Part shown: in pieces, positions 22,918 to 34,878 of the stretch | Position numbering within the stretch: the first letter of the stretch is position 1 | How the letters are laid out: each line of letters starts with the position of its first letter | From: Saccopteryx bilineata | Taxonomy: Eukaryota; Chordata; Mammalia; Chiroptera; Emballonuridae | Length of the DNA stretch: 64,000 bases | Direction: 5' to 3' | NCBI RefSeq assembly: GCF_036850765.1 | Contig: NC_089493.1 | Location: forward strand, 297,282,349-297,346,348 | Made by a program: the position numbers and the translations under genes | The notes under the pieces: model-generated | Seen by the model: only the letters and a program-made list of their open reading frames with translations | What the model was told of the DNA's origin: nothing | The model's database searches: none

Positions 22918-23079
22918 AATATTGATTTATTTTAGAGAAGAGAGAGACATAAAGTTGTTGTTCCACTTGTTTATTCATTCTTTGGTTGATTCTTGCATGT
23001 GCCTTGACCGGGGATTGAACCCACAACCTTGGCCTATGTGGGAGATACTCTTAACCAGCTGAGCTACCCGGCCAGGGCT
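22918..23079 (-). mobile_element. tRNA-derived SINE, short VES-like
   Basis: Minus-strand head GAGCCCTGGCCGGGTAGCTC with the B-box-like GGTTCAATCCC and the body GGTCAAGGCACATGCAAGAA; A-rich tail at the left. Confidence 0.85.
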
Positions 23080-23563
23080 CACTGATTTCTTAATCCCTTT
23101 GAGAATCAGGAAAAGTAGCATACATTTAGAGTAGACCAGATCAGGAAGAGAGAAAGCTCCCGAGTTGTTAAAGAACTACCCAGAAATATATGTGTTCATA
23201 AGTGATAGTTACAGTTTCTCTAAAGATAGCAAGGCTGCCCCTTTGTGAAGAATCACAGAATTCTTTAGCAGGGTCACTAATAGAGGAAAAGAAAGATGAT
23301 ACATGAAGACACACACACTATCCTTAGATAGGGTGTGATTCAACATGATAAAAATGTAAATTCTCCCTAAATTACTCTAAATAGAAATAACAACAGGTTT
23401 TCTCTTTTTTTTGGAAGTTAGACAAGCTAATTTAAAAATTACATGTAAACAAACAAAACATGTCAAGATAGCCAGGAAATGTCACAGAAAAAGGTTAATG
23501 GGGAGGTAAGACAGGTCAATACAAAAAACATAATTAAATGTATTATAAAATGAACATAATTAG

Positions 23564-23937
23564 GGGCCCTGGCCGGTTGGTTCAGTGGTAGAGCGTCAGC
23601 CTGGCATGCAGGAGTCTGGGGTTCGATTCCTGGCCAGGGCACCCATCTGAAGCGCCCATCTGCTTCTCCACCCCTCCCCCTCTCCTTCCTCTCTGTCTCT
23701 CTCTTCCCCTCCCGCAGCCGGGGCTCCGCTGGAGCAAGGTTGGCCTGGGCACTGAGGATGGCTCTATGGCCTCAGCCTCAGGCGCTAGAATGACTCTGAT
23801 TGCAGCAGAGCAATGCCCCAAGATGGGCAGAGCATCGCCCCCTGGTGGGCGTGCCGGGTGGATCCCGGTCGGGCGCATGCAGGAGTCTGTCTGACTGCCT
23901 CCCTGTTTCCAACTTCGGAAAAATACACACACAAAAA
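23564..23937 (+). mobile_element. tRNA-derived SINE, family A
   Basis: Plus-strand copy flanked by AAAATGAACATAATTA. One short piece near 23640 looks duplicated (ACCCATCTGAAGCGCCCATC). Confidence 0.95.
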
Positions 23938-23949
23938 ATGAACATAATT

Positions 23950-25600
23950 AAAACAGATCGGTAGTGCCACATTACAGATACATCAATGGAATGAAGAAAA
24001 CAAAATATACTCAAATGCTTATTATCAGTTAAGATACATCACTAGTCAAGTCAGTGGGAAAGCAGTGTTTCATTCACGTCAGTGGGAAAAGACTGGCTTT
24101 CAGAAGAACGGGAGAACAAGGGGTTAGCTATCCAGGAGAAAACATAACCCTTACTTGGCTCTCTACCTAAAAAAAAGTTCACAAACGAGGAAACAGCAAA
24201 GCAGGCTGTGCCTGATGCACAGTGGCCCACCTAGGGGCTGGGGTCCCCGGGGAACGTGACGACCACAGTGTCTCTAGGCGTCCGAGAGACCCTCTCTCTC
24301 CAGAGTGATGCCGACAGCTTTCTGACCCTCGATGAGACCTGAGTGAGGTGAGCCTGTCTTCCTTGCTCATGCCGTATCCACGCCTAAACCACAGATGCAC
24401 TCACAGGAGCAGCTCAGTGTTTGCGAGTAAACCATCCCTCCCGCTCAGGAAGGCGGGGTTTTCAGGTGCGTCCTAAACTTGAGGACCTAAAGGAACCTGG
24501 AGGTCGTGGAGACAGGCTCACAGACTGGGTGAGAACAAAGCCGCACCACGCAGCACCTCTGGTGACATAACTCATGAGGACAGTCACTGTGCCACTTTTC
24601 TGAGTCTTTACGTGCGGGCTCAGGTGTGGGAAAGGCAGAAACCGTTACGGGTCCCCACGGAGAGTCTCCTGGGGTGACAAGTGCAACGGGGTTGGAGCAG
24701 TTAGGTCCTCAGGGCTCTAGTCAGCTCAATCCTTATCCCTGGCACAGAAGCAGCCAGGCCACCCGCTCTGTGAATCGGATGGGCAGAGAAACGGTGACAT
24801 TAGAATCCCGGCGGCTAGGCGCAACAACAAAATCTTTCCTTTTTTTGTTGGGTCAAAGGACGAGTCCATTTGGTACCATTTCCAGAGCAAGGTAAGGGAG
24901 TCTCTCCTTGAAAACCAGGGGTACTCAAGTCAGGTAAGCAAGCAAAGCTAAGAACCCAGATGGAGCACCCAATCTGAGAACCATTAAGAGAAACTTCAGA
25001 TGGAGAGGAGAGAGAGGGGGAGGGAGAGAGAGAGAGAACAACACTGCCTTTCATCACCCCCCCCCCCCCCCCCCCGCCCAGAAAAGCAGAAGTGGAACAA
25101 GGTGTGAAGGCAAAGATAAGAGCAGAAAGACCTAACTCTCACTCACATCACCCAGGATGACTCTGAGTGTAGAAATGACAATTCAGTAACCCCAAGCAGG
25201 GTTCTGAAAGTGTTCTGTTCGAGTGAAACTGGCTAGGTCGCTTATTTCTGTGAGCTTCAGTTTCCGTGCCTGCAAATATGATGAACTAGCGTTGCTTAAG
25301 GTCATCGTGCTGTTGAATAATGTAACACATAAAAGAACACATGACTGGTAACCTTGCCCCTGAACTGTAAATGGCAATGCTGGTACAGGTATTAATGGTG
25401 GGTGGTCTTACCTGTAGACCTATGGAGGATAAGTGGTTGTGCTGGCCAAGTTTCAAGAGCCAGAGAAAGGATGGATTCCTGGCATGGAGGTGAAATGACT
25501 CAGGGGTTTTCTGACGGATTCTAAGCCAGACTGCGTCACACTGAAGGAGGTAGCAAAGCCGGGGACCGTGCCTGGAGCAGCGCCCCCAGCTGCTGTCCTG
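23950..25600. other. Intron sequence with no gene recognised
   Basis: Mixed-composition intron with a GA-rich piece (25003-25037) and a run of about 20 C (25057-25076). No exon or identifiable mobile element seen. Confidence 0.5.
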
Positions 25601-25664
25601 AAGGGGGGACTAGCAGCCCTCACAAAGGATGGCTGTCTTCCTTCCCAATCGCGGGTGGGCTGGG

Positions 25665-26672
25665 GAGCAGTGGGCAGAAGAGGCTGGCAGGGGAGCACCA
25701 GCGGGGCTGTGTGCTGGTGAAGGACGCCCGGTGCCTCTCTCTGGACCCGAGACTTCTCTGCACATGCTGTTTGCTCCCCACACTTCCACCACGGTCCCTG
25801 CGCCAGCCAGCCCAGTCCCGGGTCCCCCTGGTGAGCAGTGGGCAGAAGAGGCTGGCAGGGGAGCACCCACGGGGCTGTGTGCTGGTGAAGGACGCCCGGT
25901 GCCTCTCTCTGGACCCGAGACTTCTCTGCACATGCTGTTTGCTCCCCACACTTCCACCACGGTCCCTGCGCCAGCCAGCCCAGTCCCGGGTCCCCCTGGT
26001 GAGCAGTGGGCAGAAGAGGCTGGCAGGGGAGCACCCACGGGGCTGTGTGCTGGTGAAGGACGCCCGGTGCCTCTCTCTGGACCCGAGACTTCTCTGCACA
26101 TGCTGTTTGCTCCCCACACTTCCACCACCGTCCCTGCGCCAGCCAGCCCAGTCCCGGGTCCCCCTGGTGAGCAGTGGGCAGAGAGGCTGGCAGGGGAGCA
26201 CCCACGGGGCTGTGTGCTGGTGAAGGACGCCCGGTGCCTCTCTCTGGACCCGAGACTTCTCTGCACATGCTGTTTGCTCCCCACACTTCCACCACGGTCC
26301 CTGCGCCAGCCAGCCCAGTCCCGGGTCCCCCTGGTGAGCTGTGGGCAGAAGAGGCTGGCAGGGGAGCACCAGCAGGGCTGTGCGCTGGTGAAGGAAGCCC
26401 GGTGCCTCTCTCTGGACCTGAGACTTCTCTGCACATGCTGTTTGCTCCCCACACTTCCACCACCGTCCCTGTGCCAGCCAGCCCAGTCCCGGGTCCCCCT
26501 GGGGAGCAGTGGGCAGAAGAGGCTGGCAGGGGAGCACCAGCGGGGCTGTGCGCTGGTGAAGGAAGCCCGGTGCCTCTCTCTGGACCCGAGACTTCTCTGC
26601 ACATGCTGTTTGCTCCTCACACTTCCACCACCGTCCCTGCGCCAGCCAGCCCAGTCCCGGGTCCCCGCTGAG
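25665..26672. repeat. 168-bp tandem repeat, six copies
   Basis: GAGCAGTGGGCAGAAGAGGC or its variant starts at 25665, 25833, 26001, 26169, 26336 and 26504. The period is 168 except in the fourth copy, which lost one base. 168 is 56 codons, so frames on both strands stay open for more than 300 codons. The copies differ at only a few sites. They lie in the intron between exons at 30.2 and 22.2 kb. Confidence 0.97.
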
Positions 26673-26679
26673 GAGCTGT

Positions 26680-27120
26680 AATCGTGGTGGGGTTCTGGTT
26701 CTCCTTCAGAACCAGTCCTAGGGTTCCTGTGCAGTAACTACAAGTTTTCTCATGGGTGTAAGAGCCAAATTGACTCCAAGTTTCTCCTTTTTCCTCCAAC
26801 AACTAAATTAATCATGCCATGGTTTTGTTTGATTTGAGAATTTGCAGTTCATCCATGATAGTGGCGACTGGCATGCTACTTTATAATGATCTACTTCATT
26901 TCTGAGTTCATTGCTAGCCAGTGAACTGTTGGAGGGCTGAGCTGTTACCCCATTCACATCTAAGTCACAGCATCTGCTGTACAGAAAGGAGATTTACCTC
27001 TTTTACTTCTGTTTGCCCCTTTTACTGCATGGCTTCACATCTTTCTCACCTTCAAATGTGCACATCAAGCACGCTGCCAAGGCCACTAGTGAGCATATTC
27101 ATTACACTAAAAAATGCTGA
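26680..27120. other. Intron sequence with no recognised feature
   Basis: Nothing beyond unique-looking intron sequence is seen between the 168-bp array and the LINE-1. Confidence 0.45.
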
Positions 27121-27124
27121 ACTA

Positions 27125-29250
27125 TCCCCTTAAGATCAGAAACAAGGCAGGGGTGCCCCCTTTCACCACTCTTATTCAACATAGTTCTGGAAGTCCTAGC
27201 CACAGCAATCAGATAAGAAGAAATAAAAGGCATCTAAATTGGAAAAAAAGAAGTAAAACTATCATTATTTGCTGATGATACGATACTATATATAGAAAAC
27301 CCTAAAGTCTCAGTTAAAAAAACTACTGGACCTGATAAATGAATTCAGCAACGTGGCAGGATATAAAATTAATAATCAGAAATCAGAGGCATTTTTATAC
27401 ACCAACAATGATCTGTCTGAAAGAGAAATTAAGAAAACAATCACCTTCACTATTGCAAAAAATAAGTAAGTAAATAAATAAAGTGCCTAGGAGTAAATTT
27501 AACCAAGGAAGTTAAAGACTTGTACCTGGAAAATTATAAAACATTGATAAAAGAAATCAGGGAAGATACAAACAAGTGGAAGCATATACCATGCTCATGG
27601 TTAGGAAGAATAAACATCCTTAAAATGTCTATATTACCCAAAGCATTTTATAAATTCAATGCAATATCAATTAAAATATCAATGACATACTTCAAAGATA
27701 TAGAACACATATTCCAAAAATTTATATGGAACCAAAAGAGAACACAAATAGCCTCAGCAATCTTGAAAAGGAAGAATAAAGTGGGAGGTATCTCACTTTC
27801 TGATATCAAGTTATACTACAAGGCCATTGTACTCAAAACAGCCTGGTACTGGCATAAGAACAGGCACATAGATCAATGGAACAGAACAGAGAACCTAGAA
27901 ATAAACCCACAGTTCTATGGACAACTGATATTTGACAAAGGAGGTAAGAGCATACAATGGAGTAAAGACAGTCTCTTTAACAAATGATGTTGGGATAATT
28001 GGACAGCTACCTGCAAAAAAATGAAACTAAACCACCAACTTACACCATTCACAAAAATAAACTCAAAATAGATAAAAGATTTAAATGTAAGTCATGAAAC
28101 CATAAGCATCTTAGAAGAAAACATAGGCAGTAAGCTCTCAGACATCTCTTACAGCAATATACTTGCTGATTTACCTCCATGTGCAAGGGAAATAAAGGAC
28201 AGAATAAACAAATGGGACTTTATCAAACTGAAAAGCTTTTGCACAGCTAAAGTCAATAAGAACAGAATAAAAAGACAAACTACACAATGGAAGAACATAT
28301 TCGACAATACATCTGATAAGGGATTAATAACCAAAATTTATAAAGAACTTGTAAAACTTAACATCAGGAAGATAAACAATCCAATCAAAAAATGGGCAAA
28401 AGAAATGAATAGACACTTCTCCAAAGAGGACATACAGATGGCCAATAGGCATATGAAAAAATGCTCAACATCACTAATCATTAGAGAAATGCAAATGAAA
28501 ACCACAATGAGATATCATCTCACACCAGTCAGAATGGCGCTCATCAACAAAACAACACAGAATAAGTGCTGGCGAGGATGTGGAGAAAAGGGAACCCTCC
28601 TGCACTGCTGGTGGGAATGCAGACTGGTGCAGCCACTGTGGAAAACAGTATGGAGATTCCTCAAAAAATTAAAAATCGAACTGCCTTTTGACCCAGCCAT
28701 CCCACTTTTAGGAATATATATCCCAAGAACACCATAGAACTGTTCCAGAAGGAGAAATGCACCCCCATGTTTATGGCAGCATTGTTTACAATAGCCAAGA
28801 TCTGGAAACAGCCCAAGTGTCTGTCAGTGGACGAGTGGATTAAAAAGCAGTGGTACATATACACAATGCAATACTATGTGGCTGTGAAAAAGAAGAAAAT
28901 AATTTTTGCAACAACATGGAGGGACCTGGAAACTATTATGTTAAGTGAAATAAGCCAAGCAGAGAAAGAAAAATATCATATGACCTCACTCATCTGAGGA
29001 ATCCGATGAACAATATGAACTGAGGAGTGGAATAGAGACAGAGGCAGGATCCAAGGGTCCAGAGGGGACACGGACAGAGGGAAGGGGGATGATGGGGTGA
29101 TAGGATGGGACGAGAGCAGAAAAGCAAATCCTGGAGGGAAGGGGAGGTAGGGGGATGTACTGGGGAACACGGGGGAGGGGAGGATGTATTCAGGGGTACA
29201 CTAGAACCTATGTAAACACAATAAATTAAAATAAATTTCATGTTAAAAGA
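27125..29250 (+). mobile_element. LINE-1, 5'-truncated, ORF2 second half and 3' end
   Basis: Begins within the reverse transcriptase (complement of the CAAGGCAGGGGTGCCCCCTT region). Longer frame pieces include [20 protein letters not shown] and [20 protein letters not shown]. The 3' untranslated part is G-rich and ends near AAATTTCATG. This is a different, older subfamily from the L1s at 15 and 52-57 kb. Confidence 0.92.
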
Positions 29251-29732
29251 AAAAGATGTTGAACTATCCTTCCATGCTCACTGTTCCTGCCACTTTCTCA
29301 AAGTCTACAATCAGGTGTCTGAGTCAAAAGCAGTTCTGCTTCGCAGACCGAGCCATCTCAGATTTGGGTTATGAAAGTGTGTGTGTATGTGTGTCTGTGT
29401 GGGGTGAACAGTAACAGAAGCTTCCATTAGGTATTGAGTCTACCCTGTTTGCTCAAGTCCAGTGTATTGGAGGGTGCAGCGTTGGGAACGGGTGGGCAGT
29501 GACAGACAAGTAACAAGTGACAGGCTGCAGTCCTTCAGGCAGTCTGGGCCAGGGCAGAATGCTGAGAATGACATGGGAAGCCGACCCAAGAGAGACGTCT
29601 CAAAGGAAAGTGTGTTCTCCAACTGGGAGGACCTGAGCAAGAGCATTCCCACAAGTGGTTTCCGCAACACAGTCTCTGGCACGAGACGCCAAAGTGGTTT
29701 CAAATTGGTTCACAAATTTTATTTTATTTTAT

Positions 29733-30122
29733 TTTTATTTTTTTGTATTTTTCTGAAGCTGGAAATGGGGAGAGACAGTCAGACAGACTCCCGCATGCAC
29801 CCGACCGGGATCCACCCAGCACACCCACCAGGGGTGATGCTCTGCCCACCAGGGGGCGATGCTCTGCCCCTCCGGGGGTCGCTCTGCCTTGACCAGAGCC
29901 ACTCTAGCACCTGGGGCAGAGGCCAAGGAGCCATCCCCAGCGCCTGGGCCATCTTTGCTCCAATGGAGCCTTGGCTGCGGGAGGGGAAGAGAGAGACAGA
30001 GAGGAAGGGGGGGGGTGGAGAAGCAAATGGGCGCTTCTCCTATGTGCCCTGGCTGGGAATCGAACCCGGGTCCCCCGCACACCAGGCCGATGCTCTACCG
30101 CTGAGCCAACCGGCCAGGGCCC
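29733..30122 (-). mobile_element. tRNA-derived SINE, family A
   Basis: Minus-strand copy flanked by CACAAATTTTATTTTA. It sits less than 100 bases from the exon at 30208-30412. Confidence 0.95.
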
Positions 30123-30207
30123 ACAAATTTTATTTTAGGAGGCAGGTAGTTTTTAGGAATTTTTGGTTGGTGACAAGGGAAAGGAGCCTTCAGGCGGTTT
30201 CACTCAC

Positions 30208-30412
30208 CAGCAGCAGGCAGCAGGTGACGGAGAAGCAGATGAGATCCCACAGCAGAGCGGAGAGCCAGTACGTCAGGGCGGAGACCCCACTCACAAACTG
30301 GACGTGCTTGGCCTTCGTGGTCCTCTCGGTCACTGTCTGGAAGCCGAAGCTACTGGCCATGACAGCCAGCGCAAAAGCCAAATTTAAGACGATCTGCAAT
30401 CCGGCTGCAGGC
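30208..30412 (-). CDS. ABCA-like exon: TMD2 helices, AKHVQFVSGV motif
   Basis: The exon encodes a hydrophobic helix (LQIVLNLAFALAVMASSFGF), the highly conserved AKHVQFVSGV loop of ABCA transporters, and a second helix (ALTYWLSALLWDLICF and onward). It ends in phase 0 at a GTGAGTG donor. The acceptor at 30413-30414 gives the right phase; an alternative AG eight bases inside would not. Confidence 0.94.
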
Positions 30413-30534
30413 CTATCAAAGAGGAAATAAAAAAAATGAAATAAATGACAAAGTAGAAGTGGAGACGACGGCTCCAGTGGGCATTTCCTCGTGTGGATGG
30501 CGAGGTCGCCGCAGGAGGAGGGAGCTGTACCTAC

Positions 30535-30781
30535 ACGGTGTGCGTGCTGTACAGAGGGAGCGGCTGCGGCGCGTTGGCAACCTGAATGGATGCGCGGGGT
30601 CCGGAAAGGGACGTGAAGAGAATGTTGTCCAACATGGACACGGACATCGCGGCCGCGTGGTACGCCTCGTTATTGAACAAAATCGTTATCACTGTTCTGT
30701 TTTTCTCCACCTCAATGGCAAGCGCAACAATGGCGAAGTAGCTGTACTCTTTACTCTCCAATATGGACCTTGTTACATTAC
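30535..30781 (-). CDS. ABCA-like exon: extracellular loop 2
   Basis: The exon encodes the lumenal/extracellular loop of TMD2, including TVITILFNNEAYHAAAMSVS, the counterpart of the conserved LFNNQAYHSPA motif, and a following GPRASIQV...PQPLPL segment. The 5' boundary follows a long pyrimidine tract ending CCAG. At the 3' end several GT dinucleotides compete; the donor GTAGGT after CACACCGT is chosen because it ends the exon in phase 2, which fits the next exon. Using the site four bases further on would place an in-frame TAG in the exon. Confidence 0.9.
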
Positions 30782-30934
30782 CTGGAAAAAAAAGAAGGAA
30801 ATCGGTCAGCGAGTCAACGTGTGATACATCCCCAATGACTTCTACTGGAGAGGACTGAACGTTTTGGGTTTTTTTGCTGTTGTCTCTTCCTCGTCCGACT
30901 TCTCACAATGGCTGTTTAAAAATCTGTCTTCTGC

Positions 30935-31336
30935 CCTGGCCGGTTGGCTCAGCGGTAGAGCGTCGGCCTAGCGTGCAGAGGACCCGGGTTCGATTCCCGG
31001 CCAGGGCACATGGGAGAAGCGCCCATTTGCTTCTCCACCCCTCCGCTGCGCCTTCCTCTCTGTCTCTCTCTTCCCCTCCCGCAGCCAAGGCTCCATTGGA
31101 GCAAAGATGGCCCGGGCGCTGGGGATGGCTCTGTGGCCTCTGCCCCAGGCGCTAGAGTGGCTCTGGTCGCAACATGGCGACGCCCAGGATGGGCAGAGCA
31201 TCGCCCCCTGGGGGGCAGAGCGTCGCCCCTGGTGGGCATGCCGGGTGGATCCCAGTCGGGCGCATGCGGGAGTCTGTCTGACTGTCTCTCCCTGTTTCCA
31301 GCTTCAGAAAAATGCAAAAAAAAAAAAAAAAAAAAA
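30935..31336 (+). mobile_element. tRNA-derived SINE, family A, first of a pair
   Basis: Full-length copy between two of three direct repeats AAATCTGTCTTCT (about 30919, 31338 and 31742). Confidence 0.95.
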
Positions 31337-31349
31337 AAATCTGTCTTCT

Positions 31350-31740
31350 GGCCCTGGCCAGTTGGCTCAGCAGTGGAGCATCGGCCTGGCATAAGGGAGT
31401 GGGTTTGATTCCGGCCAGGGCACACAGGAGAAGCGCTCATCTGCTTCTCCACCCCCCCTCCTTCCTCTCTGTCTCTCTCTTCCCCTCCCGCAGCCAAGGC
31501 TCCATTGGAGCAAAGATGGCCCCGGTGCTGGGGATGGCTCCATGGCCTCTGCCCCAGGCGCTAGAGTGGCTCTGGTTGCAACAGAGCAACGCCCCAGATG
31601 GGCGGAGCATCGCCCCCTGGTGGGCATGCCAGGTGGATCCCGGTTGGGCGCATGCGGGAGTCTGTCTGGCTGCCTCCCTGTTTCCAGCTTTGGAAGGATG
31701 AAAAGGGGGGGGGCAAAGAAAGAAAGAAAGAAAGAAAGAA
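31350..31740 (+). mobile_element. tRNA-derived SINE, family A, second of a pair
   Basis: A distinct copy (short GAAAGAAA tail, no doubled GGGCAGAGC block) between the second and third AAATCTGTCTTCT repeats. Confidence 0.95.
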
Positions 31741-31854
31741 AAAATCTGTCTTCTATCTCATCATCTCCCCTACCCTATCACATTATAATCTACAACCTGA
31801 AAAAACAGCAAATCACTAAGAATTTCTGGCTCTATTCTTGTCTAAAATAACCTT

Positions 31855-32640
31855 TTTTTTACAAAATAGTTCCGGTTCTTCTAGAATATTCTAAGAAATT
31901 TGCATGTCCATATACATTTTACTATTGGCTTGCCTATTTCTGCAAAAAGTCTGATGAAATTTTGATAGGAATTGCATTAAATCTGTAGGGTCTGTTTAGG
32001 GAGAAATGCTACCCTAACAACAATTTTCCAATCTGTGTCCTGGAAGAATCTCCCCATCTATCTGTAAACTTGGTCTCCTTCAGCAAGTTTCACAGTTTCA
32101 GTCTACAGGTCTTGCATTTCTTTTCTTAAATTTAAGTATTTTATTTTATATATATATATTTTTATTATTTTTAATTTTTTTACAGGGACAGAGAGTCAGA
32201 TAGAGGGATAGATAGGGACAGACAGACAGGAACGGAGAGAGATGAGAAGCATCAATCATCAGTTTTTCCTTGCGACACCATAGTTGTTCATTGATTGCTT
32301 TCTCATATGTGCCTTGATCGTGTGCCTTCAGCATACTGAGTAACCCCTTGCCCGAGCCAGTGACCTTGGGTCCATGCTAGTGAGCTTTTTGCTCAAGCCA
32401 GATGAGCCTGCACTCAAGCTGGCAACCCCGGGGTCTTGAACCTGGGTCCTTTCGCATCCCAGCCCAATGCTCTATCCACTGCACCACTGATTGCTCAGGC
32501 TATTTTATATTTTGATGCTATTGTGAGTTTTGGCACTTTGTGGGTTTTTCCATCTAGAAATGTGTCCATTTAAGTTGAATTATTTGGTGCAGATTTCACA
32601 TTTCTATCATCTTTTGTTGCTTTCCTGTGACCGGTCAAAA
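31855..32640 (-). mobile_element. Old antisense LINE-1 fragment split by a SINE
   Basis: Complement of the L1 ORF2 stretch around AATTGCATTAAATCTGTAGG. Interrupted by a family C SINE. Strongly decayed. Confidence 0.6.
32160..32500 (-). mobile_element. tRNA-derived SINE, family C
   Basis: Minus-strand family C copy; the tRNA-like head lies at the right end (GCCTGAGCAATCAGTGGTGC on the minus strand) and the GATAGGGACAGACAGACAGG motif at the left. Confidence 0.9.
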
Positions 32641-32654
32641 GTGCACCATGACTT

Positions 32655-34218
32655 TATGGACACACTGTATATGTGAAATTATACACTTCTTAGCTTTTTC
32701 TGATTTACTTATTTCACTCAGAATAATGTTCTCAAGGTCCATTCATGTTGTTGTAAATGACACTATGTCATCATTTCTTGTGGCTGAGTAGTGTTCCATT
32801 GTATCTATGTACCACATCTTCTTTATCCAGTCCTCTATCGAGGGACACGTTGGTTGTTTCCATGTCTTGGCCACAGTGAATAATGCTGCGATGAACATGG
32901 GGGTGCATGAATCCTTGCATGCCAATATTTCAAGATTTTTGGGTAGATACCTAATTGAGGGATTGCTGGGTCATATGGTAGTTCTATTCTTAATTTTTTG
33001 AGGAACCACCATACTGTCTTTCATAATGGCTGTACCAGTTTACATTCCCACCAGCAGTGAATGAGGGTTCCTTTTTCTTCACAGCCTCTCCAACACTCGT
33101 TATGATCTGTCTTGTTGATAATAGCCAATCTAACAGGTGTGAGGTGGTATCTCATTGTAGTTTTGATTGGCATTTCTCAAATAGCTAGTGAAGATGAGCA
33201 TCTTTTTTATATATCTCTGTCTATTCATGTTTCTTCTTCAGATAGGGAGAACTATCTGATCAGGAACTCTGCCCATTTTCCAATTGGATTGTTTGTTTGT
33301 TACTGAGTTTTGTGAGTTCTTTATATATTTTGGATATTAACCCCTCATAGAAGTTGTTGTTTGAAAATATCATCTCCCATCTGGTTGGCTGCCTATTTGT
33401 TTTGTTCTTGGTTTCTTTTGCTGTGCAGAGCTTTTCAGTTTGATATAGTTCCATTAATTTATTTTTGCCTTTACTTCCCTTGCTTTTGGGTCGAATTCCT
33501 AAATTGTTCTCTATGGCTGAGGTCCGTAAGTTTAGTACCTATGTCTATGCTTTTGTATATATAAGTTATTGTTTCAGATCATCTATTTAGGTCTTTGATC
33601 CATAGTGAATTAATTTTTGTGCAAGGGGACATGTTGTAGTCAAGTTTCGTTCTTTTGCATGTGGCTTTCCAATTTTTCCCAGCACCATTTATTGAAGAGG
33701 TTTTCTTTACTCCATTGAGTGTTTTTGGCTTCTTTGTTGAAGATTATTTGTCCATATATAATATATATGTGGCTCAATTCTGTTCCATCGGTCGGTAGGT
33801 CTGTTTTTCTGCCTGTGCCATGCTGTTTTGATTCTCATGGCTCTGTAGTATAATTTGAAGTCAGTAGTGTGATACCTCTGGCTTCATTCTTTTTTTCTCA
33901 GAATTGTTTTAGTTATTCAGGGTTTATTATGGTTCCTTACAGACCTGGTGATGTTTTGTTTTATTTCTTTAAAAACCAGGTAGAGAAAGAAAAATATCAT
34001 ATGACCTCACTCATTTGAGGAATCCAAGAACACTGTGAATTGAGGAATGGAATTAAACCTGAAGGGAAGGGGGAGGGAGGTGTTAAGAGGGGGGGAAGGG
34101 AGATGTTAAAGGGAATACGGGGGAGAGGGGATGCATTTGGGGAGACAGTAGAATCTATGTAAACACAAAAATAAAAATATGACATTGAGATTTTAATGGA
34201 GATTGTATTAAATTTGTA
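32655..34218 (-). mobile_element. LINE-1, ORF2 3' half, antisense
   Basis: The complement of the typical L1 end: GGGGTGCATGAATCCTTGCA, TTGCTGGGTCATATGGTAGT and so on. The frame is broken. A short second L1 interrupts it near 33.98 kb, after which the same element resumes at ATTTTAATGGAGATTGTATT. Confidence 0.9.
33976..34180 (+). mobile_element. Short LINE-1 3' end nested in an opposite LINE-1
   Basis: A 200-base plus-strand L1 end (AAAAATATCATATGACCTCA to AATCTATGTAAACACA), nearly identical in layout to the 3' end at 28970-29225. It interrupts the older minus-strand L1. Confidence 0.85.
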
Positions 34219-34242
34219 CACACACACACACACACACACACT
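34219..34242. repeat. (CA)n microsatellite
   Basis: About twelve CA units. Confidence 0.93.
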
Positions 34243-34583
34243 TTAAGTGAGAGGCAGGGAGGTAGAGAGACAGACTTCCTTGTGCGCCTGACCGAAGCCC
34301 CCTACAGGGCTAAATTTCACACCACACTAATTTGGCTCTTTACCTACCCTCTGAAAGGTGATAGAATTTGCTGAAAATAAAAAAAACCTATAGCCAAAAC
34401 ACCTCTACTAATTATTAACTTTTGTGGTCAGTTGTCTTGAAGTGTACATTTTTTTTCCCCTCTAAGATACTGGTAATTAGTAGAAAAAAAAATGGGTAGC
34501 TAAAACACCCAAGTCAAGTCCCTCCTTTTCACGTGACACACACAGGTTTTCTGTACAGTAGCTGTCTCTTCTACAGGCCTTAC

Positions 34584-34878
34584 CTGGTACTTGGCGAAGT
34601 TCTTGATTCTTAGGCTCTAGAAAAACCTTCAGGCTTCTTATGAGATTCGTAGCCAAGTCAGATTTTCCTGAAACTGAGTAAGGCACAATTGTTCGACCAT
34701 ACTGACCCAAATCCATTGTTCTGATGGGCTCACTAGAATATAAGCTGTTCGTTGTTAAGAGGTATGTAGTAACAACCAAAATGATGGATGTCTGTAGCAA
34801 TATCAACTTCCAGTTGCGCCAACTAAACAGGGCTTTCTTTATAAACATGGAACGGAATTGCTGGCAGTAAAGTGGAAA
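34584..34878 (-). CDS. ABCA-like exon: first helix of TMD2 and start of extracellular loop
   Basis: The exon starts FPLYCQQFRSMFIKKALFSW, a diagnostic ABCA motif (CQQF..MFxKKAxxSWRxW) at the membrane entry of the second half-transporter. A hydrophobic segment, LILLQTSIILVVTTYLL, follows and is the first helix of TMD2 (TM7 of the full protein). The rest, with YGRTIVPYSVSG, belongs to the large second extracellular loop. The acceptor is TTTCTTAG and the donor GTAAGG, phase 1. No stop or frameshift is seen. Confidence 0.94.

Noticed and set aside
25453..26681. Several overlapping 300-380 codon frames on both strands
   Set aside because: All arise from the same 168-bp repeat in different registers; no known domain.
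27520..28737. Reverse-transcriptase-like frames as host genes
   Set aside because: They are decayed pieces of LINE-1 ORF2, as are the frames at 15.6, 53-56 and 58-59 kb.
30531..30534. In-frame TAG at the end of the extracellular-loop exon as a disabling mutation
   Set aside because: The better-fitting donor GTAGGT lies just before it, so the stop falls in the intron.
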